Shown piece by piece: positions 1 to 6,445 of a DNA stretch of 18,925 nt (position 1 is its first letter; each line of letters begins with the position of its first letter). The DNA comes from Candidatus Poribacteria bacterium (lineage in GTDB: Bacteria; Poribacteria; WGA-4E; WGA-3G), in NCBI GenBank assembly GCA_009845505.1, contig VXZL01000536.1, positions 1-18,925 on the forward strand. The letters run 5' to 3'. The notes under the pieces were generated by a model that was not told the DNA's origin, made no database searches, and saw nothing but the letters and a program-made list of their open reading frames with translations. A program made the translations under genes and the position numbers.

Positions 1-1338
1 ATTTTAGAGCGTTACCAAAAGGCTTTTGCAAAAGACAGAGAAATGTCAGATGTCGCAAATCAACTGTTCCCCGACGGCGTAACACATGATGGGCGGTATA
101 TGTCCCCTTTCCCAATCTATATCACCCACGCACAAGGCTCCAAGAAATGGGGACTTGACGACAAAGCGTTCATCGACTACTGGGCGGGTCACGGGGCACT
201 CCTCCTCGGTCATAATCCACCCGAAGTCGTAGAAGCGGTGACGACGCAGATGCAGCGAGGCACACACTACGGTGCCTGCCATCCATTGGAATTGGAATGG
301 GGTTCACTCGTGACGCAGTTAATTCCATCAGCAGAGCGCGTCCGTTTTGTGAGTTCCGGCACAGAGGCGACACTGATGGCAATCCGTCTTGCGCGGACCT
401 ACACGGGCAAAAACAAGGTGTTGAAATTCAGAGGGCATTTTCACGGTTGGCACGACAGTGTCATCTTAGGCGCATACCCACCTTTCGATATGAGCGTCCC
501 TGGTATCCCACAAGAGGTACGGAATACAACGCTGCTATGCCCACCCAACGACATTGATGCCGTTGAAACGCAACTGAAAACAAATAAAGATATCGCGTGT
601 ATTATTCTTGAACCGACAGGTGCTTCCTTCGGTACCGTCCCGACCAACGGTACATTTTTAAAGCAGCTCCGCGAGGTGACAGAAGCACACGGTGTCCTCC
701 TGATTTTCGACGAAGTGATTACCGGATTCCGAGTTGCCCCGGGCGGCGCACAAGCACATTACAACGTTACACCCGATATGACAACACTGGCGAAAATCTT
801 AGCAGGCGGACTCCCAGGCGGCGCACTCGCGGGGAAAAAAGAGGTTCTCGAACTGATTTCCATGAAATCAGAAGCCGACGGTTTGAAAATGCCACACCCA
901 GGCACTTTTAACGCCAATCCTCTCTCCGCCTCTGCCGGTATCGCCATGCTCAACTTAGTCAAAACAGGCGAACCGAACAAGCAAGCAAACGACACTGCTG
1001 CACGACTCCGCACGGAACTGAACAGCGTTATCGACGACTACAAACTCGACTGGGTCGTTTACGGCGAATTTTCAGGGCTTAAGCTCCTCGTCGGACACGG
1101 TGAAAAGGATATGCGTACCGCCGACTTCGATCCATACGCATGGGACTATCGGAAATTGAAAGGCAGTAGTGATGCCGATATGTTAACGCGTCTCCGGTGT
1201 GGCATGTTGCTAAACGGTATAGATCTCGCCAGCAACGGCGGCATGACCACTGCAGCACATACCGAAGAAGACATTACAAAAACGGTCGCAGCATTCGCGC
1301 AGACACTTGAATGGCTGAAGGCAGAAAAAGCGTTTTAA
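1..1338 (+). CDS. Class III (PLP-dependent) aminotransferase, glutamate-1-semialdehyde aminomutase-like, N-terminus cut by window edge
   Basis: The product is a fold-type I PLP enzyme of the class III aminotransferase family, closest in look to glutamate-1-semialdehyde 2,1-aminomutase. Visible hallmarks are the SSGTEA phosphate-binding stretch, GHFHGWHD, the cofactor aspartate in LLIFDEVITGF (about 702-735), and the likely Schiff-base lysine in TLAKILAGG (codon 793-795, residue 251 counted from the ATG at 43). The first in-frame ATG is at 43, but it has only a weak Shine-Dalgarno sequence. The frame stays open to base 1 (ILERYQKAFAKDRE before that Met), and the family usually has such an N-terminal helix, so the true start probably lies left of the window. 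The catalytic core is complete. Assignment to the haem pathway is not warranted: many relatives are aminotransferases of unknown substrate, and no haem gene is nearby. A family A hairpin lies 14 bp after the stop. Confidence 0.85.
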   Translation: MLERYQKAFAKDREMSDVANQLFPDGVTHDGRYMSPFPIYITHAQGSKKWGLDDKAFIDYWAGHGALLLGHNPPEVVEAVTTQMQRGTHYGACHPLELEWGSLVTQLIPSAERVRFVSSGTEATLMAIRLARTYTGKNKVLKFRGHFHGWHDSVILGAYPPFDMSVPGIPQEVRNTTLLCPPNDIDAVETQLKTNKDIACIILEPTGASFGTVPTNGTFLKQLREVTEAHGVLLIFDEVITGFRVAPGGAQAHYNVTPDMTTLAKILAGGLPGGALAGKKEVLELISMKSEADGLKMPHPGTFNANPLSASAGIAMLNLVKTGEPNKQANDTAARLRTELNSVIDDYKLDWVVYGEFSGLKLLVGHGEKDMRTADFDPYAWDYRKLKGSSDADMLTRLRCGMLLNGIDLASNGGMTTAAHTEEDITKTVAAFAQTLEWLKAEKAF

Positions 1339-1351
1339 AAATTTCCCTCAG

Positions 1352-1384
1352 ACCCGGTAGGTGCGGTTTGGAACCGCACCGGGT
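1352..1384 (+). repeat. Family A palindromic repeat, copy 1
   Basis: GGTGCGGTT (1360-1368) and AACCGCACC (1372-1380) form a perfect 9-bp stem with the 3-nt loop TGG. An outer ACCC (1352-1355) can pair with GGGT (1381-1384) if GGTA bulges out. It sits between the aminotransferase stop and the E1-beta gene. There is no T-run, so it is not a standard intrinsic terminator. Confidence 0.85.
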
Positions 1385-1440
1385 TTTAGCCATAGACCTT
1401 GTGCACGCCAGAACCCTTCAAAAGAGACAAAGGAGAATGA

Positions 1441-2424
1441 ATGAAAACAATCACGTATCGCGACGCACTCAAAGAAGCGTTGGCAGAGGAGATGGAACGC
1501 GACGATGCCGTCTTTATAATGGGTGAGGATATCGCTGAATACGGCGGTGCCTACAAAGTGACAGACGGACTCCACCAAGAATTTGGGAAAGACCGTATCC
1601 GAAACACACCAATCTCGGAAGCCGCCATCATCGGAACCGCCCTCGGCGCAGCGGTTACAGGGATGCGTCCCGTCGCTGAACTCATGTACATCGACTTCAC
1701 AGCAGTCGGTATGGACCAAATCGTGAACCAAGTCGCGAAAATCCGTTATATGGTCGGTGGACAGTTAGATGTGCCACTCGTGATTCGTACCCAAGGCGGT
1801 GCCGGTCGATCCTCGGCAGCGCAGCACGCACAGAGCCTTGAGGCGTGGTTCGTGCATATCCCAGGACTACTCGTCGTCATGCCCTCTACACCCTACGATG
1901 CAAAAGGGTTACTGAAAACAGCGATTCGAGACGACAACCCGATCATGTTTATTGAGCACAAACTCCTCTACACAGAAGAGGGTGAGATTCCCGAGGAAGA
2001 ATACACAATTCCGTTAGGTGTCGCGGACGTAAAACGCGAGGGTGAAGATATAACGATTCTCGCAACATCTCGGATGGTCTTGAACGCACTCATTGCCGCA
2101 GATACACTTGCCGATGAAGGCATCTCCGCTGAAGTTATCGATCCAAGAACGTTGATGCCGCTCGATAAAGACAGTATCCTCGACTCCGTCCGAAAGACGA
2201 ATCGGTTGCTCATCGCGCATGAGGCGGTTGGTAGAGCCGGTTTCGGGGCAGAGATCGCCGCGCTTGTCGTGCGAGAAGCGTTTGACTACTTGGATGCACC
2301 GATTGAACGGGTCGCAGCGATACCAGTGCCTGTCCCTTTTGCACCCGTGATGGAGAATTTTGTTATTCCCAATGCCGAGCAGATTGCGGATGCAGCACGA
2401 AAACTTGTGCGTTATGAAATCTGA
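1441..2424 (+). CDS. 2-oxoacid dehydrogenase E1 component, beta subunit (pyruvate or branched-chain type)
   Basis: The protein has 327 residues, normal for the beta subunit of heterotetrameric thiamine-diphosphate E1 enzymes (pyruvate, branched-chain 2-oxoacid or acetoin dehydrogenase), which decarboxylate a 2-oxoacid and pass the acyl group to E2 lipoate. The N-terminal transketolase-like pyrimidine-binding domain shows GEDIAEYGGAYKVTDGL, the activating glutamate in NTPISEAAI (E60), and the QGGAGRSSAAQHAQSLEAWF stretch. The C-terminal transketolase domain shows EVIDPRTLMPLD and the LLIAHEAVGRAGFG segment. AGGAG at 1431-1435 lies 5 nt before the ATG, which fixes the start. The alpha subunit, E2 and E3 are not adjacent: the preceding gene is an aminotransferase and the next gene is convergent. 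Substrate cannot be decided from the sequence. Confidence 0.92.
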   Translation: MKTITYRDALKEALAEEMERDDAVFIMGEDIAEYGGAYKVTDGLHQEFGKDRIRNTPISEAAIIGTALGAAVTGMRPVAELMYIDFTAVGMDQIVNQVAKIRYMVGGQLDVPLVIRTQGGAGRSSAAQHAQSLEAWFVHIPGLLVVMPSTPYDAKGLLKTAIRDDNPIMFIEHKLLYTEEGEIPEEEYTIPLGVADVKREGEDITILATSRMVLNALIAADTLADEGISAEVIDPRTLMPLDKDSILDSVRKTNRLLIAHEAVGRAGFGAEIAALVVREAFDYLDAPIERVAAIPVPVPFAPVMENFVIPNAEQIADAARKLVRYEI

Positions 2425-2448
2425 ATCAAACGCGTAACTCCCTAAAAT

Positions 2449-2477
2449 CGGTAGGTGCGGTTTCCTAACCGCACCGG
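2449..2477 (+). repeat. Family A palindromic repeat, copy 2
   Basis: GGTGCGGTT (2454-2462), loop TCCT, AACCGCACC (2467-2475), flanked by CGGTA and GG. It is the main feature of the 106-bp gap between the convergent E1-beta and transporter genes, 25 bp after the E1-beta stop. No T-run is present on either side, so a terminator role is possible but unproven. Confidence 0.85.
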
Positions 2478-2530
2478 ACCTTCCCGCCCAAACTTCTATC
2501 ATCCACTGAAAGCCATCTGTAGAAGAGGTA

Positions 2531-3775
2531 CTAATTCTGATTCTCTGTTCCGGTTTCTCCTACCAACCGCTGATACATCCGGGTCAAACTAAAAGCAATC
2601 GGTCCCCACACCATCGCCGCCACCATAGCCGTAATGGAAAACGCCACACCCGGAATCGTCTTTACAACCAATTTTACCAATCCAATCACAGCTGCACCGC
2701 CGCTCTTTGAAAACCGATACCCAAACGAGTCAATCAGCTGTTTCGCACGATAGCGAGAATCGTAAGAGAGCGGCATATAGAACAACTCTTTTGCCGCCCG
2801 AAAAATCGAGTAATCTAAGGCTTTAAAAATCACGTACGCAGCCGTCCCACTCCGAAGCGACGGAGAAACCGTTAGCACTAAACCACTGACGAGGTGAACC
2901 ATCGGGACACTCACATGAATAATGCGAAGATCGACAAATCTGAGTGCCAGCGGCACGATCACCAATTGTAAGATACCAGCGGCAAGTCCAAGATATCCAT
3001 ACACCCCACCGAAAAACGCGGTCCGCGCATCTGTATCAGATAACTCCATTTCCGCCAAACCATTGAAACGGAGATCCAGCACAGTGGACACTAACTGCGT
3101 GCTTAAGATTAATATCCCGATAAAAAGCAGATATCTGGAGCGAAAAAGCGTTTTTACACCGAGGTGTCCAAGCCTACCACCCGCCTCTTCTTCGCTCGGT
3201 TTCGGTTCACCGCCGAATCTATAAGCAATCACACTGAAGACTGCCGCAGGTACAAGGGAGCCCGCTGCGAAAAGCAGTAGCGTTTCAGACCCCAATACCT
3301 CCGCCCATCTCTTCACAAGCATACCACCGGCAAACGAACCCATAGACGCAACAGCACAGAAGGGGCCATTAATGCGCTTCGCCTGTTCAGTCGTCAGCAC
3401 ACTGTTCACAAACGACCAGAACTGCTCAATGACAATCACGATATACGCTTCACGGAACACATAGATGATCACCGCGGCGAAATGCATACCACGGACAAGC
3501 CCAGCATAGCATCCGAGGATCAGAATACCAGAAAAAAGCGAGGTGATTGTCAAAGCGTACGTCGCGCCTCGCCACGAGAGTAGGCGACCGTAGCAGTACA
3601 GCATCACGATCATACTCGGCGAAATCAACGCCATACCAAACATGAGATTCTCGGCACCATACGCTTCAATGAACAAAGAGGACGACACGGAACGGATAAA
3701 CTCGTAACCGAATAACACAAAAGCGGCAGCACCACTGATTGAAATAGCAGCAAAAATAAGTCGTCGTGGAAACAT
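2531..3775 (-). CDS. Polytopic membrane transporter, ATP/ADP translocase (Npt/Tlc)-like
   Basis: The 414-residue product is very hydrophobic, with about 10-12 predicted membrane spans from residue 5 onward and a charged cytoplasmic loop (about 188-212, rich in Pro, Glu and Gly). The best clue is residues 317-351, where FKALDYSIFRAAKELFYMPLS is followed by RYRAKQLIDSFGYR. This resembles the conserved segment of the nucleotide transporter family of Rickettsia, Chlamydia and plastids, also found as divergent homologues in free-living bacteria. The substrate is unknown: such free-living relatives may not exchange ATP. It follows the PhyH gene on the same strand after a 27-bp gap, so the two are probably co-transcribed. 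The ribosome-binding site is weak (GAAGG, about 13 nt upstream), so a downstream start or translational coupling is possible. The alternative call is a generic MFS protein. Confidence 0.72.
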   Translation of the reverse strand: MFPRRLIFAAISISGAAAFVLFGYEFIRSVSSSLFIEAYGAENLMFGMALISPSMIVMLYCYGRLLSWRGATYALTITSLFSGILILGCYAGLVRGMHFAAVIIYVFREAYIVIVIEQFWSFVNSVLTTEQAKRINGPFCAVASMGSFAGGMLVKRWAEVLGSETLLLFAAGSLVPAAVFSVIAYRFGGEPKPSEEEAGGRLGHLGVKTLFRSRYLLFIGILILSTQLVSTVLDLRFNGLAEMELSDTDARTAFFGGVYGYLGLAAGILQLVIVPLALRFVDLRIIHVSVPMVHLVSGLVLTVSPSLRSGTAAYVIFKALDYSIFRAAKELFYMPLSYDSRYRAKQLIDSFGYRFSKSGGAAVIGLVKLVVKTIPGVAFSITAMVAAMVWGPIAFSLTRMYQRLVGETGTENQN

Positions 3776-3802
3776 AATTTGGATTGACCTTCAAAAATCT
3801 CC

Positions 3803-4630
3803 CTATCGTTCTGGAATTCTATCTTCACTCGGACGCGGATTATGCACCCAATGCCCGCTCGGATCGCTGCCTCTCGCAACAATCGCGCGTTGGTTCCAAT
3901 CGTTTGCAGCGTGGACCTCAGGCGGTACGAACCGCATCGTCAATCCACAACGCCGTCGGTCTGAAGTGTTCGGTTCAGAACCGTGCAACAGCAGGTCCGA
4001 ATGCAACGACATCTGTCCGGCTCTCATCTCAAACGGAAAAGGCGCGTCTCCGTACTGAGAGGCACTATGAACTGTCTGACCGAGAACATTCTTTTCTTCG
4101 GCCGTGCTACGTTCAAAAGCAATCTGCCCGTGCAGATGCGATTTCGGAATAACGGTCATTGCACCATTTTCGACAGCGGCATCGTCAATAGCAAGCCATA
4201 CCGTGACAGTTTTGCTTGGAGACAGGGGCCAATACGAAGCATCTTGATGCCAACTCACCTGCTTAACATCACCCGGCATCTTGCAGAAGTAATGTGTCCC
4301 CCAACAGATGAGAGTTTCACCGAGCAGATCCTGCACATAATCCAAAATCCTACCGTCTGTAACGAGATCGTGGATACCCGGGCAACTGGTATGCCATCCG
4401 TTAATGGAATAACTATTCATTCCCGCCGCCAACGCCTTCTCCATGAGTTGATCGAAATAGGCGCGGTGCGCCGCCATCTCCGCTTCAGAAAAGACATCTA
4501 ACGGCGAAATAAATCCTTTTTCATTAAAGTGTTCGATTTGGGCAGATATTAAAGTCGATGGATTTTCATTTTCGACCGGAAAAAACCGTAGTGTTCGATT
4601 GAGTTCCGGCATTGCGTCTGTAATTGGCAT
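3803..4630 (-). CDS. Phytanoyl-CoA dioxygenase (PhyH) family Fe(II)/2-oxoglutarate oxygenase
   Basis: This 275-residue protein fits the PhyH family of non-haem iron oxygenases, which couple 2-oxoglutarate decarboxylation to substrate hydroxylation. The iron triad is visible: H128 and D130 in SWHQDASYW, and the distal H216 in LLLHGSEPN. An arginine shortly after it (in NTSDRRRCGL, 225-227) is placed to bind the 2-oxoglutarate carboxylate. WLAIDDAAVENGAMTVIPKSH is the usual central strand region. AGAGGA lies 7 nt before the ATG at 4630. A consensus-like promoter (4679-4707) lies directly upstream on the minus strand, and the transporter gene follows in the same direction, so the two may act together. 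The natural substrate cannot be predicted; the family also contains ectoine hydroxylases, halogenases and many uncharacterised oxygenases. Confidence 0.93.
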   Translation of the reverse strand: MPITDAMPELNRTLRFFPVENENPSTLISAQIEHFNEKGFISPLDVFSEAEMAAHRAYFDQLMEKALAAGMNSYSINGWHTSCPGIHDLVTDGRILDYVQDLLGETLICWGTHYFCKMPGDVKQVSWHQDASYWPLSPSKTVTVWLAIDDAAVENGAMTVIPKSHLHGQIAFERSTAEEKNVLGQTVHSASQYGDAPFPFEMRAGQMSLHSDLLLHGSEPNTSDRRRCGLTMRFVPPEVHAANDWNQRAIVARGSDPSGHWVHNPRPSEDRIPER

Positions 4631-4678
4631 CGGCGCATCCTCTTTTCCCCAAGTAGGTTAGAAGTTTGTATTACGGGT

Positions 4679-4707
4679 ATAATACCAAATTCGGATATCG
4701 GTGTCAA
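4679..4707 (-). promoter_or_regulatory. Sigma70-type promoter for the PhyH-transporter operon
   Basis: Read on the minus strand, TTGACA (4707-4702) is separated by exactly 17 bp from TATTAT (4684-4679). This matches the -35 consensus fully and the -10 in five of six bases. Transcription would start near 4672, leaving a leader of about 40 nt before the ATG at 4630. Confidence 0.8.
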
Positions 4708-4730
4708 TGACGAAATGACGAAAATTCCAC

Positions 4731-4759
4731 TTGACATTTAGAACGAATAAGTTTATATT
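4731..4759 (+). promoter_or_regulatory. Sigma70-type promoter directed at the methyltransferase
   Basis: TTGACA (4731-4736), a 17-bp spacer, then TATATT (4754-4759). It faces away from the minus-strand promoter; the two -35 boxes are only 23 bp apart, so a regulator binding between them could control both. The resulting leader would be about 270 nt, because the first supported start codon is at 5038. Confidence 0.78.
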
Positions 4760-4870
4760 AATCCAAATAACGCGTTAATAAACAACTTATCCATCCCCTT
4801 GGGACCAAAGAACAGACATGCCTACAGAGACCTACTTACTGTTCCATCCAATTCCAAATTGGGCAACTCC

Positions 4871-4984
4871 GTTTGTAGTAGGGCAATTCATTGCCCGTTC
4901 GGGACGTGCGATAATGCACATCGCATTTGGGGTTTTTGCTGGGGTGTTTCTTCAAGTACGCCGCAAAATCGCACTACTACGAAC
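4871..4984. repeat. Family B element: 114-bp unit with terminal inverted repeats
   Basis: The left end (GTTTGTAGTAGGGC, 4871-4884) and the reverse complement of the right end (4971-4984, GTTCGTAGTAGTGC) agree at 12 of 14 positions. Inside are two further hairpins: GGGCAAT-TC-ATTGCCC (4881-4896) and TGCGAT-AATGCAC-ATCGCA (4907-4925). A shortened copy is at 18816-18872, and fragments are at 9584-9609 and 9617-9634. No coding capacity is convincing. It looks like a small non-autonomous mobile or REP-like element inserted in the leader of the methyltransferase gene. Confidence 0.75.
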
Positions 4985-5037
4985 TAACCCTTAAATTCAA
5001 ACTTAACGAAGCACTATCTATTGAAAACACTAAGAAA

Positions 5038-6012
5038 ATGGATAAAAAACGAGCCAGTGGTCGCTACTACACCCGCGGGAACCCTTTTCAACTAAAACCG
5101 TTCCAAACGTGGGCGAAAGCACTTAACCTAAAACAACAGATAGCCTTAGAACCCTTTGCGGGTGCTAAAGACATCCCACAACTCATTGACGCAGCACACC
5201 TACGATGCCGAGATTGGGCATTTTTTGATATAGAACCCGGGGCAAAAGGGGTTGAACAACAGGATACACTCGCAAACTTTCCCAAAGGCTTCACTGTTTG
5301 CATCACCAATCCCCCATGGTTAGCACGCAATTCTGCAACCCGCCGCGGATTACCCTTCCCAGAAGCAACTCGTCATGACGATCTCTACAAATACGCACTT
5401 GAGCAGTGTTTGACGCACTGTGAGTGGGTCGCAGCAATCATCCCAGAAGCGTTCATCCGGAGCGGATTGTTCCTGCAACGGCTACGCGACTTCATCTCCT
5501 TAGTCCCCCACATGCAAGGCAAAATCAAAGAAAAAAATAAAACAAGAGACACCTCCTATATGTTCGAGGACACGGAGCATCCTGTCGGTCTGGCACTCTT
5601 TACACCGGAAACAACATCAGATGTTAGCATCTGGCGCAACAATCAGTTTCTCGGCAGGCTTGCTGAACTAAAGACACACCTACCACAACCTTCCCGCAAC
5701 CGAAGTATCGTATTCAACGACCCGAACGGAAATCTCGGACTCATCGCGATAGACAATACCGTCTCCGCCTCCATCCGTTTCTGTCCACCAGAAGAATTGA
5801 AAGATTATCCTATCCGTGTTCACTGCCGTTCCATCACAAAAATTGGCGTGCCGTGGCACGTAGACATAGATACACTTAACGCTCGCTTAACAACAATTCG
5901 TCAGAAAACCCACGATGTTTTTCTAACAGCATTCAAAGGCTTACGCCGTGATGGACACTACCGACGACGGTTAGATTGGGCATTGACGCGAGCAATTGTT
6001 GACACACAGTAG
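5038..6012 (+). CDS. DNA N6-adenine methyltransferase-like protein (solitary)
   Basis: The 324-residue product has the order of motifs expected for a class I SAM-dependent DNA adenine methyltransferase: motif X-like ASGRYYTRGNPFQ (residues 6-18), motif I-like ALEPFAGA (36-43), an acidic FFDIEP (62-67), and the catalytic NPPW at 91-94. The frame continues upstream to a TTG at 4927, but those extra 37 codons include the right half of a repeat element and have no ribosome-binding site. I therefore choose the ATG at 5038, although its own Shine-Dalgarno sequence is weak (CTAAG). The C-terminal half would contain target recognition. No restriction endonuclease gene is seen on either side: upstream is the divergent PhyH operon and downstream a small lipoprotein. 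It could be an orphan epigenetic methylase, a remnant of a restriction-modification system, or (less likely) an RNA methylase. Confidence 0.75.
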   Translation: MDKKRASGRYYTRGNPFQLKPFQTWAKALNLKQQIALEPFAGAKDIPQLIDAAHLRCRDWAFFDIEPGAKGVEQQDTLANFPKGFTVCITNPPWLARNSATRRGLPFPEATRHDDLYKYALEQCLTHCEWVAAIIPEAFIRSGLFLQRLRDFISLVPHMQGKIKEKNKTRDTSYMFEDTEHPVGLALFTPETTSDVSIWRNNQFLGRLAELKTHLPQPSRNRSIVFNDPNGNLGLIAIDNTVSASIRFCPPEELKDYPIRVHCRSITKIGVPWHVDIDTLNARLTTIRQKTHDVFLTAFKGLRRDGHYRRRLDWALTRAIVDTQ

Positions 6013-6043
6013 CTACAACTTGAAACAAACCGGGAATAGAAAA

Positions 6044-6361
6044 ATGAACGTCCAAAAATTGATCTGTATACTCCTACTGATAACACTCATCACCGTTGCG
6101 GGGTGCGTCCCCGGCGATGGGAAGCATACTACAGAAAAACCCGCCGGATTCTTTTGGGGCATCTGGCACGGATGGATCGCGCCAATTTCCTTGATTTGGC
6201 AACTGTTTAACCCTGACATCCGCCTCTACGAACCAAACAACACAGGGTGGTGGTACGACTTCGGATTTTACATCGCTGTGATTAGCGGTTTCGGGGGCCT
6301 CTCTCTCACACGTAGGAAACGAAAGAAGGTTGTCGTGCAGGACAACAGTAATTCTAAATAG
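6044..6361 (+). CDS. Small conserved lipoprotein with C-terminal membrane segment
   Basis: A 105-residue protein with a clear lipoprotein signal: basic start, hydrophobic core and lipobox VAGC, with the lipidated cysteine at residue 21. The middle is aromatic-rich (FFWGIWHGWIAPISLIWQLF), followed by NNTGWWYDFGFYIAVISGF, which looks like a second hydrophobic segment, and a very basic tail (RRKRKK). I recall similar short proteins of unknown role with a GIWHG...IAP...GWYDFGF pattern in other bacteria. An in-frame ATG at 5996 overlaps the methyltransferase gene, but the signal sequence begins correctly only at 6044. The gap to the methyltransferase stop is 31 bp, so co-transcription is plausible. 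Function is unknown. Confidence 0.8.
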   Translation: MNVQKLICILLLITLITVAGCVPGDGKHTTEKPAGFFWGIWHGWIAPISLIWQLFNPDIRLYEPNNTGWWYDFGFYIAVISGFGGLSLTRRKRKKVVVQDNSNSK

Positions 6362-6382
6362 CAATAATCAGAGGGGAATCAA

Positions 6383-6442
6383 ATGCTTAGAACATCACAA
6401 ATTAACGGCACTGAAAATCGCACTAATAGAGAAAGGAAATAA
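6383..6442 (+). CDS. Possible 19-residue leader ORF before the SDR gene
   Basis: An ATG at 6383 follows a strong GAGGGG (6371-6376) at 6-nt spacing. It opens a 19-codon frame (MLRTSQINGTENRTNRERK) whose stop (6440-6442) lies 3 bp before the SDR start. The AAGGAAA used by the SDR gene lies inside its last codons. This geometry would suit translational coupling or a leader peptide. The peptide has no run of one regulatory amino acid and no known family, and a chance ORF this short is quite possible. Confidence 0.35.
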   Translation: MLRTSQINGTENRTNRERK

Positions 6443-6445
6443 CCC

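Noticed and set aside
2449..2477. Intrinsic terminator between the convergent genes
   Set aside because: The hairpin is strong but no T-run follows on either strand, and the same unit occurs elsewhere as a repeat.
2014..2502. A 162-residue minus-strand ORF
   Set aside because: It lies mostly opposite the well-supported E1-beta gene and looks like an antisense shadow.
3983..4501. A 172-residue plus-strand ORF
   Set aside because: It is entirely antisense to the PhyH gene with intact catalytic motifs and has no recognisable domain.
4799..4987. A 62-residue plus-strand ORF after the methyltransferase promoter
   Set aside because: It starts with TTG without a ribosome-binding site and over half of it is family B repeat; no recognisable protein.
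4927..5037. Longer N-terminus for the methyltransferase
   Set aside because: The extra residues are mainly translated repeat sequence and motif X begins just after the ATG at 5038.
5996..6043. Upstream start for the small lipoprotein
   Set aside because: It overlaps the methyltransferase end and would put 16 polar residues before a clean lipoprotein signal.
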